Positions 1 to 8,810 of a stretch of DNA of 50,326 bases are shown here, in pieces. How positions within the stretch are numbered: the first letter of the stretch is position 1; each line of letters starts with the position of its first letter. Both the position numbers and the translations under genes were made by a program. Source of the DNA: Bacteroidales bacterium. GTDB taxonomy: Bacteria > Bacteroidota > Bacteroidia > Bacteroidales > UBA932. The DNA is taken from NCBI GenBank assembly GCA_017502125.1, contig JAFVVN010000013.1, forward strand, positions 1 through 50,326. Direction: 5' to 3'. The notes beneath the pieces are model-generated. The model was not told the DNA's origin. It saw only the letters and a program-made list of their open reading frames with translations, and made no database searches.

Positions 1-19
1 TAATTGAGGAGGAAACATT

Positions 20-280
20 ATGGCACATAAAAAAGGCGTCGGTAGTTCCAAGAACGGTCGTGAGTCACATAGCAAACGACTCGGAGTCAAGAAATATGGT
101 GATCAGGTAGTAAAGGCTGGTAACATCCTCGTTCGTCAGAGAGGTACTGTTCACAACCCAGGTCTGAATGTAGGTATCGGTAAGGACCATACTCTTTACG
201 CTTTGATCGACGGTCGTGTCAGCTTCCGTAAGAAGGCTGATAACAAATCTTACGTCTCGGTACTCCCTTTTGAGAACTAA
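20..280 (+). CDS. rpmA: 50S ribosomal protein L27
   Basis: L27 of the large ribosomal subunit, whose N-terminus reaches toward the peptidyl-transferase centre. The 86-residue product begins [14 protein letters not shown] and contains the conserved core [13 protein letters not shown] and [12 protein letters not shown], matching the family along its full length. It has the short mature-type N-terminus, without the cleaved extension found in Firmicutes. A purine-rich ribosome binding site (gaggagga, 6-13) lies just upstream of the ATG. rplU is normally the preceding gene and probably lies left of the window edge. A terminator hairpin follows at 305. Confidence 0.98.
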   Translation: MAHKKGVGSSKNGRESHSKRLGVKKYGDQVVKAGNILVRQRGTVHNPGLNVGIGKDHTLYALIDGRVSFRKKADNKSYVSVLPFEN

Positions 281-304
281 GACTCGGGATTTATGACAAG
301 AAAC

Positions 305-343
305 AAGAGGACTGTATACCCGAGCGGGTGTCGGTCCTCTTTT
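305..343 (+). terminator. rho-independent terminator after rpmA
   Basis: The arms AAGAGGAC (305-312) and GTCCTCTT (334-341) pair perfectly over 8 bp. An inner CCC/GGG stem sits in the loop and a short T run (340-343) follows. The position, 25 nt past the rpmA stop, fits the end of the rplU-rpmA transcript. Confidence 0.75.
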
Positions 344-376
344 CATGTCATTGAGAGGAACCCGAAAAATGACATG
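344..376 (+). other. 9-bp inverted repeat in the serS leader
   Basis: CATGTCATT (344-352) is the exact reverse complement of AATGACATG (368-376), with a 15-nt loop. It follows the rpmA terminator and lies 31 nt upstream of the serS ATG. No T run follows, so it is not a classical terminator. It could be a leader hairpin or part of a larger terminator fold; its function is unknown. Confidence 0.4.
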
Positions 377-407
377 GTAAACTAAAAATTCATAAACAGA
401 CAATAAT

Positions 408-1679
408 ATGCTGACATTAAAACTTCTCCGTGAGAATCCGGAGTTCGTGATCGAGAAACTGGCGGTCAAGAATTTTGACGCAAAGGAAATAGTGGAAAAG
501 ATCAATGTCCTTGATCAGAACAGAAGAGCTCTGCAGCTTGAGCTTGACACTTGTCTGTCTGAGCAGAAGAAAAAGGCTGCCCAGATCGGTGACCTCATGA
601 AGGAGGGCAGAAGAGACGAAGCAGAGGCTGTGAAGGCTGAGGTTGCTGCCCTTAAGGCACGATCAAGCGAGATTGAGGCGAAATCTCAGGAGAATAATTC
701 TGAACTCGACTCCCTTGTGGTGCTCCTTCCTAATCTTCCATGCGATATGGTTCCGGAAGGAAAGACGGCAGAAGATAATGTTGTGGTGAAGACAGGCAAT
801 GAGATTCCTGAACTCGGCGAGAATGCTCTTCCTCACTGGGAACTTGCAAAGAAGTATGACATCATCGACTTCGACCTCGGTGTAAAGCTCACAGGTGCGG
901 GTTTCCCTGTATATAAAGGAAAGGGTGCAAGACTCCAGAGAGCCCTCATCAACTACTTCCTCGACATCAACACCGAGGCAGGCTATCTTGAGGTGGAGCC
1001 TCCTGTAATGGTGAATGAGGCTTCGGGCTTCGGCACAGGCCAGCTTCCTGACAAGGAAGGCCAGATGTATCATGCCACTGCCGACAATTTCTATCTTGTT
1101 CCTACAGCAGAGGTTCCGGTGACCAATATCTACAGGGATGTCATCCTTGGAAACAACGACTTCCCTGTGAAGATGACTGCCTACACTCCATGTTTCCGTC
1201 GTGAGGCAGGATCTTATGGCAAGGACGTGCGCGGTCTGAACCGTCTCCATCAGTTCGATAAGGTCGAGATCGTGAGAATCGAGAAACCGGAGGATTCATA
1301 TGCAGCCCTGGATGACATGGTCGCTCATGTCGAGAATATCGTCAAGTCTCTTGGCCTTCCATATCGTATTCTTCGTCTCTGCGGCGGCGATATGAGCTTT
1401 ACATCTGCCATTACCTATGACTTTGAGGTATATTCAGCAGCTCAGGGCCGCTGGCTTGAGATTTCTTCTGTATCCAACTTCGAGTCATATCAGGCTAACC
1501 GTCTGAAGCTCCGCTACAAGGATGCCGATGGAAAGACCCAGCTTGCCCACACCCTCAACGGAAGTTCTCTTGCTCTTCCACGTGTGGTGGCAGCCCTCCT
1601 CGAGAATAACCAGAAGGGAGACTGCATAGAGATCCCTGAGGCTCTCCGTCCATACACAGGCTTCGACTGCATTGACTAA
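408..1679 (+). CDS. serS: seryl-tRNA synthetase
   Basis: Cytoplasmic class II synthetase that charges tRNA-Ser (and tRNA-Sec where present) with serine. The 423-residue length is typical. Residues 1-110 form the tRNA-binding coiled-coil arm (LRENPEFVIEKLAVKNFD, then a charged helical hairpin). The class II core follows: GFGTGQLPDKEGQMYH, motif 2 around residue 263 (FRREAGSYGKDVRGLNRLHQF), and motif 3 near the C-terminus (NGSSLALPRVVAALLEN). The ATG at 408 gives the expected N-terminus MLTLKLLRENPE. The stop codon overlaps the start of ruvC by 8 bp, so the two are probably translationally coupled. Confidence 0.97.
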   Translation: MLTLKLLRENPEFVIEKLAVKNFDAKEIVEKINVLDQNRRALQLELDTCLSEQKKKAAQIGDLMKEGRRDEAEAVKAEVAALKARSSEIEAKSQENNSELDSLVVLLPNLPCDMVPEGKTAEDNVVVKTGNEIPELGENALPHWELAKKYDIIDFDLGVKLTGAGFPVYKGKGARLQRALINYFLDINTEAGYLEVEPPVMVNEASGFGTGQLPDKEGQMYHATADNFYLVPTAEVPVTNIYRDVILGNNDFPVKMTAYTPCFRREAGSYGKDVRGLNRLHQFDKVEIVRIEKPEDSYAALDDMVAHVENIVKSLGLPYRILRLCGGDMSFTSAITYDFEVYSAAQGRWLEISSVSNFESYQANRLKLRYKDADGKTQLAHTLNGSSLALPRVVAALLENNQKGDCIEIPEALRPYTGFDCID

Positions 1680-2229
1680 GTCTAAAATCATATTAGGCAT
1701 AGACCCCGGAACCAATATCCTTGGTTACGGGGTCATATGCGTTGATTCCAAGGGTCCTCATTACGTGGATATGGGAGTCTTTGACCTTCGTAAGATCAAG
1801 GATCCCTTCGAGAAGCTTGCCAATATATTTGCAGGCGTTTCCGAACTGCTTGAAATCCATCATCCGGATGAACTGGCTGTGGAGTCTCCGTTCTATGGCA
1901 AGAATGCCCAGGTGGTCCTCAAGCTCGGACGTGCCCAGGGTGCGGCTCTCACGGCTGCCGTAATGAAGGGCATACCGGTGGCGGAATATGCTCCGAGAAA
2001 GGCCAAGATCGCAATCTGCGGCAATGGAGCAGCTTCCAAGGAGCAGGTGGCCATGATGATTCAGAAGACCCTGAATGTGGATCTGGATCCGAAATATCTG
2101 GATGCCACGGACGCCTTGGCCATCGCCTTGTGCCATCATTACCAGCTCTCCAACCCTCTGGCAGGAGTGGGCGGAAAGACTGACTGGAAGAAGTTCATTC
2201 AGGACAATCCCGGTAGAATAAAAAAATAA
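1672..2229 (+). CDS. ruvC: crossover junction endodeoxyribonuclease RuvC
   Basis: Holliday-junction resolvase that acts with RuvAB in recombinational repair. The RNase H-fold acidic residues are visible: D11 in GIDPGTNILGYG, E71 in AVESPFYGKN, and D144/D147 in LDATDALAIALCHH. The 185-residue length is normal for the family. The start is a TTG at 1672 inside the end of serS; no upstream in-frame ATG gives a sensible N-terminus, and the resulting MTKSKIILGIDPGT places the first Asp as expected. The pairing with serS suggests a serS-ruvC transcript. Two small hairpins (2242-2267 and 2279-2298) lie downstream. Confidence 0.95.
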   Translation: MTKSKIILGIDPGTNILGYGVICVDSKGPHYVDMGVFDLRKIKDPFEKLANIFAGVSELLEIHHPDELAVESPFYGKNAQVVLKLGRAQGAALTAAVMKGIPVAEYAPRKAKIAICGNGAASKEQVAMMIQKTLNVDLDPKYLDATDALAIALCHHYQLSNPLAGVGGKTDWKKFIQDNPGRIKK

Positions 2230-2329
2230 TTTCTGATTAAACTTTTGTGCACGTGTCGTGTCAAAAGATTGTTTTTCGGGCTGACCTGTGTGTCGGCCTG
2301 TTTGTATGAATAATAGACTGCATCATCAT

Positions 2330-5269
2330 ATGCCCATAAGAAAAGCATTTATAGTTTTCATCTTCCTTGTTGCCGCATTCGCAGCTCCGTCTGCATTTGC
2401 ACAGGCGATTTATTCGGTCAAGGTCAGAGCTGTTGAAGAAAAGACAGGCGCACCTGTTGCATTTGCGACTGCTTCCGTCACAGTAAAGGGTGAAAAATCT
2501 GCTCTTAAATATTCACTTACCGATGATCAGGGGCATGCAACGATAACCAAGCTCAAGAAGGGAACTTATATATTCAGGGTGGAACTCATGGGATATAAGA
2601 CTTTTCTGAAGGAAATCACCATAGAGAAGAATATGGATCTGGGGACAGTGAAGATGTCTGATGATGCAATTGCTCTTGATGCAGCTCAGATTTCTGCCAT
2701 CGGTAACCCTATAATCGTCAAGAAGGACACTATCGAATATACCGCTTCTTCCTTCAAGACATCCGACAATGACATGCTTGAGGAACTTCTGAAGAAACTT
2801 CCTGGAGTCGAGGTGGAATCTGACGGAAGCATCACAGCCAACGGTGAGACGATCAAGAAGATAACCATTGACGGCAAGACCTTCTTCCTTGATGACCCTC
2901 AGCTGGCTTCCAAGAACATTCCGGCCAAGATCATCGATAAGGTCAAGGTGGTGGAGAAGAAGTCGGATCAGGCTCAGTTCACAGGAATCGATGATGGTGA
3001 AGAGGAGACAATAATCGACCTCTCGATAAGACCGGGAATGATGAAGGGCTGGTTCGGAAATGTGATGGGAGGCGGCGGACACGATGTTCCTGGTGCAGGT
3101 TCCGACATGAATGACTGGAGATATCAGGGAGCTGCCATGGTGGGACGCTTTACTGATGACAGCCAGATAAGCATCATCCTCAATGCCAACAATACGAATA
3201 ACCGTGGCTTCAATGATGTGGCCGGCTCCATGATGCAGGGTATGCGAGGTGCCCGTGGAATGGGACGCGGCATGGGCGGCTGGGGCCGAAACAACGGTAT
3301 CTCCAATACTTGGATGGGAGGTGTCAACGGGGCATTCACCCTTCTTGACGGAGATATGGACCTGGCCGGCAATTATCTCTACAGCGGCTCGGACAAGTTC
3401 GTTGAGGAAGAGAGTTCCAAGATAACATACCTTGACGACGGAAGCAGGCTCCTCTATGATCAGAAGGGAACCAGCTCAACTTTCACCCAGGGGCACCGTT
3501 TCGGAGTCCGTCTTGAGCATGAGTTCTCAAAGAATACCTCGATACTCTTTGAACCCCAGTTCAATTTCGGTAAGGGCTCATTCAATGAATTCTCTGATTT
3601 CCAGACATATACGGAAAAAGATGGTCAGCGCGACTCTACCAACAGAGGATACAACAGGAATGTCGGTGACAACGATAACTGGAGCACGAGCGGTTTTCTC
3701 CTTTTCAGACAGAAGTTAGGCAAGCCCGGAAGAACGTTCTCGGCTCATTTCAGGTATAACTTCAGCAACAATGACCTTTTCGGCTTCAACCAGTCGCTTA
3801 CTTCTGTGAAGGATGCCGAGGGAGTCTGGAACGATGATCCTGTGAACCAGCGGTTTGACCAGAATACGAAGAATGTGTCGCTTAACGCAAGGGTAGTGTA
3901 TACGGAACCTATCACGGAGCATCTTTTTGTGGAGGCCAACTATTCTTATGGATGGGCCAGAAACACATCATACAAGAATACGTTCAACAGCGGATCAGAC
4001 CTTATCGAAGATGGACTTCTTGTGTTCGACCCTTCAGGGGAGTCAATCGACGAAAGATATTCAAACCGGATCCTCAACCGGTCGATCACCCAGAGGGCAG
4101 GAGTGAACTTCAGCTATCAGCAGAAGAAGTTCCGTGCCCAGCTCGGAGCGTCGGTGAATCCGACAGACACATATAACGAAACCACCGGTCATGATCCGTA
4201 CAGGAACGATGTCATAAACTGGTCTCCTCAGGCGTCTTTCAACTATGACTTCACTGAGAACTCCAATTTCAGACTCTTCTATTTCGGATGGTCGAATCAG
4301 CCGTCCACCTCACAGCTTCTTCCTGTGCCGGACAATTCGGACCCTCTCAACATATCTCTCGGTAATCCTGGTCTGGACCCTTATTTCAACCACAATATCC
4401 GGGGAATGTTCAGATATACAAACAAGAAGACCTTCACCTCAGTCCATGCCCGGTTCGGAGGCGGACTGGTGGAGAATGCCATCACATCTGCCCAGTGGTA
4501 TGACCCGGCCGGAGTCCAGTACTCGATTCCGGTGAATGGCCCGGCCACCGGAAATGTGGATGCAAGAATAATGGTGAATTCGCCTTTTGGAAAGACCGGA
4601 CTTTCCATATTTTCAATGACATACGCCCGCTACAACCAGTCGACATCATACATCGGGACAGGTGCTCTGGATTCGTCCAAGTATTATGATGCCGAAAACG
4701 CAAGCTTCAACTATGAACTCTTCGCTCAGGATTTTCCTGACCTTGGTGAGAGCGACAAGTTCATCACCAATCGCACACAGACAATGAGCTTCACCCAGAG
4801 ACTTCGCCTTACCTACAGGAACGATTTTGTGGAGCTCACGGCGGGTGGCAGGACCAGGATGAACAAGTCCTGGTACACAATGGAGAACAGCCAGCTCAAA
4901 GCAACCTGGAACAACCAGGCGCAGTTCTCCATGAATTGGACCATCCCTGGAGGAGTGAACATCATTTCGGACCTGAACTACAACTGGTACAATGGTTACA
5001 CCACTCCTCAGGAGGATGAGTTCGTTCTCAATGCCGAGATAACCAAGCAGCTTTTCAAGAAGAAGTTCACCCTGGCTCTCAAGGTATATGACATATTGGG
5101 ACAGTCGAAGAACCTTTCTGTCACAGACTCGTCCAACTACCACCAGGAAGTGCGTAACAACACTCTCGGAAGGTATGTGATATTGTCACTGACCTACCGT
5201 TTCGGAAACTTCAATAATAGGAATGGAGCGGGACCTGGCGGTCCGGGAGGACCTCCGCATAGACGTTAA
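2330..5269 (+). CDS. TonB-dependent outer-membrane beta-barrel protein (OMP_b-brl_3 type)
   Basis: Predicted outer-membrane protein of about 979 residues. A signal peptide (MPIRKAFIVF to SAFAQ) is followed by a CarboxypepD_reg-like beta-sandwich (about residues 25-110), a short plug-like region (IVKKDTIEYTASSFKTSD, then ELLKKLPGVEVESDG) and a long barrel ending in the aromatic strand ILSLTYRFGNF. A Gly/Met/Arg-rich stretch lies near 3230-3300, and the C-terminus is a Gly/Pro tail (GGPGGPGGPPHRR). This architecture matches the outer-membrane family often annotated as TonB-dependent receptor, but there is no SusD partner, so the substrate is unknown. In-frame ATGs also occur at 2288 and 2306. 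I prefer 2330 because it starts the signal peptide and the 2288 codon lies in a hairpin loop (2279-2298). Confidence 0.85.
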   Translation: MPIRKAFIVFIFLVAAFAAPSAFAQAIYSVKVRAVEEKTGAPVAFATASVTVKGEKSALKYSLTDDQGHATITKLKKGTYIFRVELMGYKTFLKEITIEKNMDLGTVKMSDDAIALDAAQISAIGNPIIVKKDTIEYTASSFKTSDNDMLEELLKKLPGVEVESDGSITANGETIKKITIDGKTFFLDDPQLASKNIPAKIIDKVKVVEKKSDQAQFTGIDDGEEETIIDLSIRPGMMKGWFGNVMGGGGHDVPGAGSDMNDWRYQGAAMVGRFTDDSQISIILNANNTNNRGFNDVAGSMMQGMRGARGMGRGMGGWGRNNGISNTWMGGVNGAFTLLDGDMDLAGNYLYSGSDKFVEEESSKITYLDDGSRLLYDQKGTSSTFTQGHRFGVRLEHEFSKNTSILFEPQFNFGKGSFNEFSDFQTYTEKDGQRDSTNRGYNRNVGDNDNWSTSGFLLFRQKLGKPGRTFSAHFRYNFSNNDLFGFNQSLTSVKDAEGVWNDDPVNQRFDQNTKNVSLNARVVYTEPITEHLFVEANYSYGWARNTSYKNTFNSGSDLIEDGLLVFDPSGESIDERYSNRILNRSITQRAGVNFSYQQKKFRAQLGASVNPTDTYNETTGHDPYRNDVINWSPQASFNYDFTENSNFRLFYFGWSNQPSTSQLLPVPDNSDPLNISLGNPGLDPYFNHNIRGMFRYTNKKTFTSVHARFGGGLVENAITSAQWYDPAGVQYSIPVNGPATGNVDARIMVNSPFGKTGLSIFSMTYARYNQSTSYIGTGALDSSKYYDAENASFNYELFAQDFPDLGESDKFITNRTQTMSFTQRLRLTYRNDFVELTAGGRTRMNKSWYTMENSQLKATWNNQAQFSMNWTIPGGVNIISDLNYNWYNGYTTPQEDEFVLNAEITKQLFKKKFTLALKVYDILGQSKNLSVTDSSNYHQEVRNNTLGRYVILSLTYRFGNFNNRNGAGPGGPGGPPHRR

Positions 5270-5290
5270 TCTGCTTTTATCGACTGAAAT

Positions 5291-6916
5291 TTACTGCCTG
5301 CTGGCAAATCTGACAATCAATGCCAGAAGAAGGAGGCAGAAAAGGAAGGTGCAGACGCGGCCGGTTATGTCACCGTGCGTCACGAAGAATGTCAGGTCTT
5401 CACGAAGTGGAATATAGGACCTTATGGAAGCCTGCTCCCACCATGGAGTGGGCTTCAGTATTTTTCCTGACGGACTTATGATGGCCGATATTCCTGTATT
5501 GGCGCAGCGGGCGATGGCACGCCTGGTCTCTATGGCACGGAGGGAGGCATAGCTCAGGTGCTGCCTGTAACCGGGAGTGTCTCCCCACCATGCGTCGTTT
5601 GTGATTATGGTCATGGCCTTTGCGCCCTTGCGTATATAGTCTGTGTAGTATTCTCCATACACGGATTCATAACACACTGCACATCCCACCGGGATGCTCT
5701 TACACTCTCCGGCTACGTTCAGAAGCGATATTTCCTCCTGTCCGACGCAGCGTCCCATCACACCACCCAGCATGTCGTCTATCTTGCAGAATATCGCTGG
5801 ATACGGTGTGTGTTCCACTGCCACAACGAGCTTGCTCTTGTGGAATATTTCTGTCCTGCCAGTACCGTCCGTGATCAGGGCTGAATTATGTGACTCCAGC
5901 CAGAGCCCGTCTCTGATGTGCCGTGCCGTATGTGATGGTGCTTCGTCTGAGTATATATAGTCATATGACGAGGCTCCGAACAGCATGTTGACCCCCGGGT
6001 ATTCTTTCAGGAATGAGGTGAATCTTCTCCATGTGCGGCTGCGTGGATAGTCGCCGCATACGATGTCTCCGGTGAATGTCTCGGGTGCCAGCACTAGAAG
6101 AGGAGTAGCGCATGAATCTGCCTTCCTGTCAGCGAGTTCCTTGGATATGAGTCCTTCGAGGATGGCGTTCTGCTGGTCCTGACTCATTGCTTGGAACTTG
6201 TTGTACGGGTCAATGTTAGGCTGGACTATCAGCACTTCGAGTCTGTCGTCCGACTCCATTGAATTTTCATATCTGCCTGCAATCACTGCTGAACTTACAG
6301 GAGGGATTATAAACAGCGCCAGAAGACCGATGACGGTGGCTGCCTTGGCCTTGGTGTTCCTGCAGGCCCAGCTTCCGTCGGATAAGGCTACGAGGAGACC
6401 GAATATCGAGAGGTTGCATGCCCAGATCCAGAGCGATCCTCCAAGTGTGCCTGTGAATTCATACCATTGGATGGCCCACGTCGTGCGTGCGAAAGAGTTT
6501 CCGAGAACCAGCCATGGCCAGGATATCTCGGCATCGAAATAGAACCGTTCCCATGCGATCCAGGCCATTGCCAGAAATATGTACGGAAGGGCGCCGCTGA
6601 ACTTGCGTTTGCTCAGACGGAAAAGACCGAACACCAGAGACATCTGAAGGGAATTGGCGAGAATGGCGAATATTCCTCCGCCTACAGTGGCGTTGCACAC
6701 CCAGAATGTGGTGAAGGCGTTCCAGAGCACGAAGGCGCTGTAGTGGTATATCCATATATGCTTCTTCTCCATCTGGCTGGCGATCCTCTCCATGCAGAGC
6801 AGGGGAATGAAGCCGATCAGTGCCAGAAGACCGGTGTGTGGGACCAGAAACGGGACTGACATCAGGACTGCGAAAAGCAGAACGAGTCCCCAAAGCAATA
6901 TGTTTTCTCTCTTCAT
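5291..6916 (-). CDS. lnt: apolipoprotein N-acyltransferase
   Basis: Inner-membrane enzyme that N-acylates the diacylglyceryl-cysteine of lipoproteins, the last step of lipoprotein maturation. The N-terminal half has several hydrophobic segments and the C-terminal half is a nitrilase-type domain. The Glu-Lys-Cys triad is visible as E279 (LVLAPETF), K362 (FHKSKLVV) and C415 (GCAVCYES), numbered from the start used here. An in-frame ATG at 6940 lies at the expected transcription start of the -7 box at 6942-6949, so MKRENILLWG (6916) is the better start. The gene converges with the outer-membrane gene to its left, with a 21-bp gap. It is relevant here because the window encodes several SPII lipoproteins. 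Confidence 0.93.
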   Translation of the reverse strand: MKRENILLWGLVLLFAVLMSVPFLVPHTGLLALIGFIPLLCMERIASQMEKKHIWIYHYSAFVLWNAFTTFWVCNATVGGGIFAILANSLQMSLVFGLFRLSKRKFSGALPYIFLAMAWIAWERFYFDAEISWPWLVLGNSFARTTWAIQWYEFTGTLGGSLWIWACNLSIFGLLVALSDGSWACRNTKAKAATVIGLLALFIIPPVSSAVIAGRYENSMESDDRLEVLIVQPNIDPYNKFQAMSQDQQNAILEGLISKELADRKADSCATPLLVLAPETFTGDIVCGDYPRSRTWRRFTSFLKEYPGVNMLFGASSYDYIYSDEAPSHTARHIRDGLWLESHNSALITDGTGRTEIFHKSKLVVAVEHTPYPAIFCKIDDMLGGVMGRCVGQEEISLLNVAGECKSIPVGCAVCYESVYGEYYTDYIRKGAKAMTIITNDAWWGDTPGYRQHLSYASLRAIETRRAIARCANTGISAIISPSGKILKPTPWWEQASIRSYIPLREDLTFFVTHGDITGRVCTFLFCLLLLALIVRFASRQ

Positions 6917-6941
6917 CTTGATGCGTAGTCTTATTCTCATG

Positions 6942-6949
6942 CAAAGGTA
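6942..6949 (-). promoter_or_regulatory. -7 box of the lnt promoter
   Basis: The minus strand reads TACCTTTG, which fits the Bacteroidota -7 consensus TAnnTTTG. It lies immediately upstream of lnt, back to back with the LysE-gene promoter 14 bp away. I did not find a convincing -33 TTTG for it. Confidence 0.5.
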
Positions 6950-6962
6950 AAAATAAAATTAC

Positions 6963-6970
6963 TATATTTG
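6963..6970 (+). promoter_or_regulatory. -7 box of the LysE-family operon
   Basis: TATATTTG is an exact match to TAnnTTTG. Transcription should start about 7 nt downstream, near 6977. This excludes the in-frame TTG at 6972 as a start codon and points to the ATG at 6999, which has an AGGGA ribosome-binding-like stretch at 6986-6990. Confidence 0.6.
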
Positions 6971-6998
6971 CTTGATTTTGCAGTTAGGGAAATTGCTT

Positions 6999-7655
6999 AT
7001 GGAAGTTTTGCTTGATATCCTTCATGGATTCCTTGTGGGAATGTGTGCATCGGCTCCTCTGGGACCGGTGGCCATACTTGTCGTACAAAAGTCGCTCAGC
7101 AAAGGTCACAAGGCAGGTTTTGTGTCCGGTCTTGGTGCCACTGTCGCTGATACCACTTATGCCATGATAGCTATCTTCGCCTTGGCCATCGTGCAGAAGT
7201 TCATCGACGCCCACCAGAGTTTCATCCTTCTCGTGGGAGGAGTGATTCTCGTGCTTGTGGGTGTTTCCATGGCATTTTCCAATCCTTTCAAGAACAAGAA
7301 GAAGAGAAAGAGAGATATGACGGCTTCTCCGAAGGACTTCGGACAGGCGGTTGCCATGGCCTTCTCCAATCCGGGTGCCGTGTTCGTGATGCTCGCCCTT
7401 TTTGCGTTCTTTGGTCTTGCAAATGATGCGCCCCACACATGGAGGGTGGCCCCTATAATCCTTTCTGTGAGTGCTGGCTCCGTGACTTACTGGTTCTGCA
7501 TGTCATGGCTCATAAGCCGTTTCAGCAACAAGATCAGCATGAAGACGGTCGTATGGATAAACAGGATTACAGGAGCTATCATCGTAATAGTGGGCATAGC
7601 TCTTTTCGGGCAGGGCCTCTTCAATGTGATATTTTATGGTAAACCTATAGTATAA
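6999..7655 (+). CDS. LysE/RhtB-type amino-acid exporter family protein
   Basis: Integral membrane protein of about 218 residues with roughly six hydrophobic segments. The family signature is near the N-terminus (GMCASAPLGPVAILVVQKSL, followed by SKGHKAGFVSGLGATVADTTY) and a second Asn-Pro-Gly motif follows (MAFSNPGAVF). LysE/RhtB proteins export amino acids, but the substrate cannot be read from sequence. A basic cytoplasmic loop (KNKKKRKRD) precedes the second half. The ORF extends to a TTG at 6972, which I reject because it lies upstream of the expected transcription start. It is the first gene of an operon with the DUF362, PASTA and RluD genes (8-bp gap to the next). Confidence 0.88.
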   Translation: MEVLLDILHGFLVGMCASAPLGPVAILVVQKSLSKGHKAGFVSGLGATVADTTYAMIAIFALAIVQKFIDAHQSFILLVGGVILVLVGVSMAFSNPFKNKKKRKRDMTASPKDFGQAVAMAFSNPGAVFVMLALFAFFGLANDAPHTWRVAPIILSVSAGSVTYWFCMSWLISRFSNKISMKTVVWINRITGAIIVIVGIALFGQGLFNVIFYGKPIV

Positions 7656-7663
7656 CTTCAGTT

Positions 7664-8806
7664 ATGGAAAAGTCAAAAGTGTTTTTTACGGATCTCAGGA
7701 CAGTTCCGGGAAACAATCTCCTCGTCAAACTCGAAAAGCTCATAAGAAGAGCTGGAATCGGTGATATCGACTTCGAAGGCAAGTTCGTGGCAATCAAGAT
7801 CCATTTCGGAGAGCCAGGCAATATGGCCTATATCCGTCCCAACTATGCTGCCCGCGTGGTGGATGTGATACGCTCTCTGGGCGGAAAGCCATTCCTGACT
7901 GACAGTAATACGCTGTATACCGGCGGACGTTCAAATGCGGTCGATCACCTCAATTCGGCGATGGAGAACGGCTTCAACAGGATAGGCGCTCATGCAGATG
8001 TGATCATCGCTGACGGTCTCAAGGGAACTGACTATAAGGAAGTGCCTTGCGGTGGCTCATATTGCCCGTCTCCAAAGATCGGTGCCGCCATCGCAGATGC
8101 AGACATCGTGATTTCGATGAACCATTTCAAGGGACACGAACAGAGCGGTTTCGGTGGTGCTCTCAAGAATCTTGGAATGGGTTCTGCAAGTGTGGGAGGC
8201 AAGCTTGAACTTCACTCCTCATCTCAGCCTATGATCGATCTTGAGAACTGTATAGGCTGCCGCATATGTGAGAAATACTGCCGTCATGATGCCGTCAAGG
8301 TGGTTGACAGGAAGGCGGTTATCGACTATGACAAATGCGTGGGATGCGGCCAGTGCGTTGCTGTGTGCCAGAAATCTGCTGCCGTCATAAAGGACTATGA
8401 CACTTCAGATGTCCTGAACAGCAAGATTGCTGAATATGCCTATGCTGTGGTGCATGGCAAGCCATCATTCCATATCAGCTTCATCATGAATGTTTCGCCG
8501 AACTGTGACTGCTGGGGTCATAACGACGCAGCCATAGTTCCGGATCTCGGAATAGCGGCTTCATTTGACCCTGTCGCACTGGATTGTGCATGTGCGGACC
8601 TTGTTAAGGCTGCTCCGAGCCTTGTGGGCAATGCTATTTCAGACAAGGACCACAAGCATGAGGAAGGATGCAGCTGCGGACATCATCACCACAAGGGTGA
8701 AGACAAGTTCCGTATCGTGCACCCAGACACCAACTGGGAAGCGGGAGTCGAGTATGGAGAGAAGATCGGACTCGGCTGTCGTGATTATGAACTGATTAAA
8801 CTCTAG
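7664..8806 (+). CDS. DUF362 domain-containing 4Fe-4S protein
   Basis: Cytoplasmic 380-residue protein. The DUF362 domain covers about residues 1-185 (KVFFTDLRT, IKIHFGEPGNMAYIRP, DIVISMNHFKGHEQSGFGGA). Two ferredoxin-type clusters follow (CIGCRICEKYC and CVGCGQCVAVC), then a C-terminal part that returns to the DUF362 fold. The family is widespread in anaerobes and lacks a firm biochemical role; electron transfer or a redox function is inferred from the clusters. An unusual Cys/His stretch (EEGCSCGHHHHKGED, near residue 335) looks like an added metal-binding loop. The PASTA gene begins 4 bp downstream. Confidence 0.9.
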   Translation: MEKSKVFFTDLRTVPGNNLLVKLEKLIRRAGIGDIDFEGKFVAIKIHFGEPGNMAYIRPNYAARVVDVIRSLGGKPFLTDSNTLYTGGRSNAVDHLNSAMENGFNRIGAHADVIIADGLKGTDYKEVPCGGSYCPSPKIGAAIADADIVISMNHFKGHEQSGFGGALKNLGMGSASVGGKLELHSSSQPMIDLENCIGCRICEKYCRHDAVKVVDRKAVIDYDKCVGCGQCVAVCQKSAAVIKDYDTSDVLNSKIAEYAYAVVHGKPSFHISFIMNVSPNCDCWGHNDAAIVPDLGIAASFDPVALDCACADLVKAAPSLVGNAISDKDHKHEEGCSCGHHHHKGEDKFRIVHPDTNWEAGVEYGEKIGLGCRDYELIKL

Positions 8807-8810
8807 GTTG

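Noticed and set aside
663-1250. Long minus-strand ORF inside serS, with similar long antisense ORFs in other genes
   Set aside because: These lie opposite well-identified genes and arise from their codon usage; none resembles a known protein.
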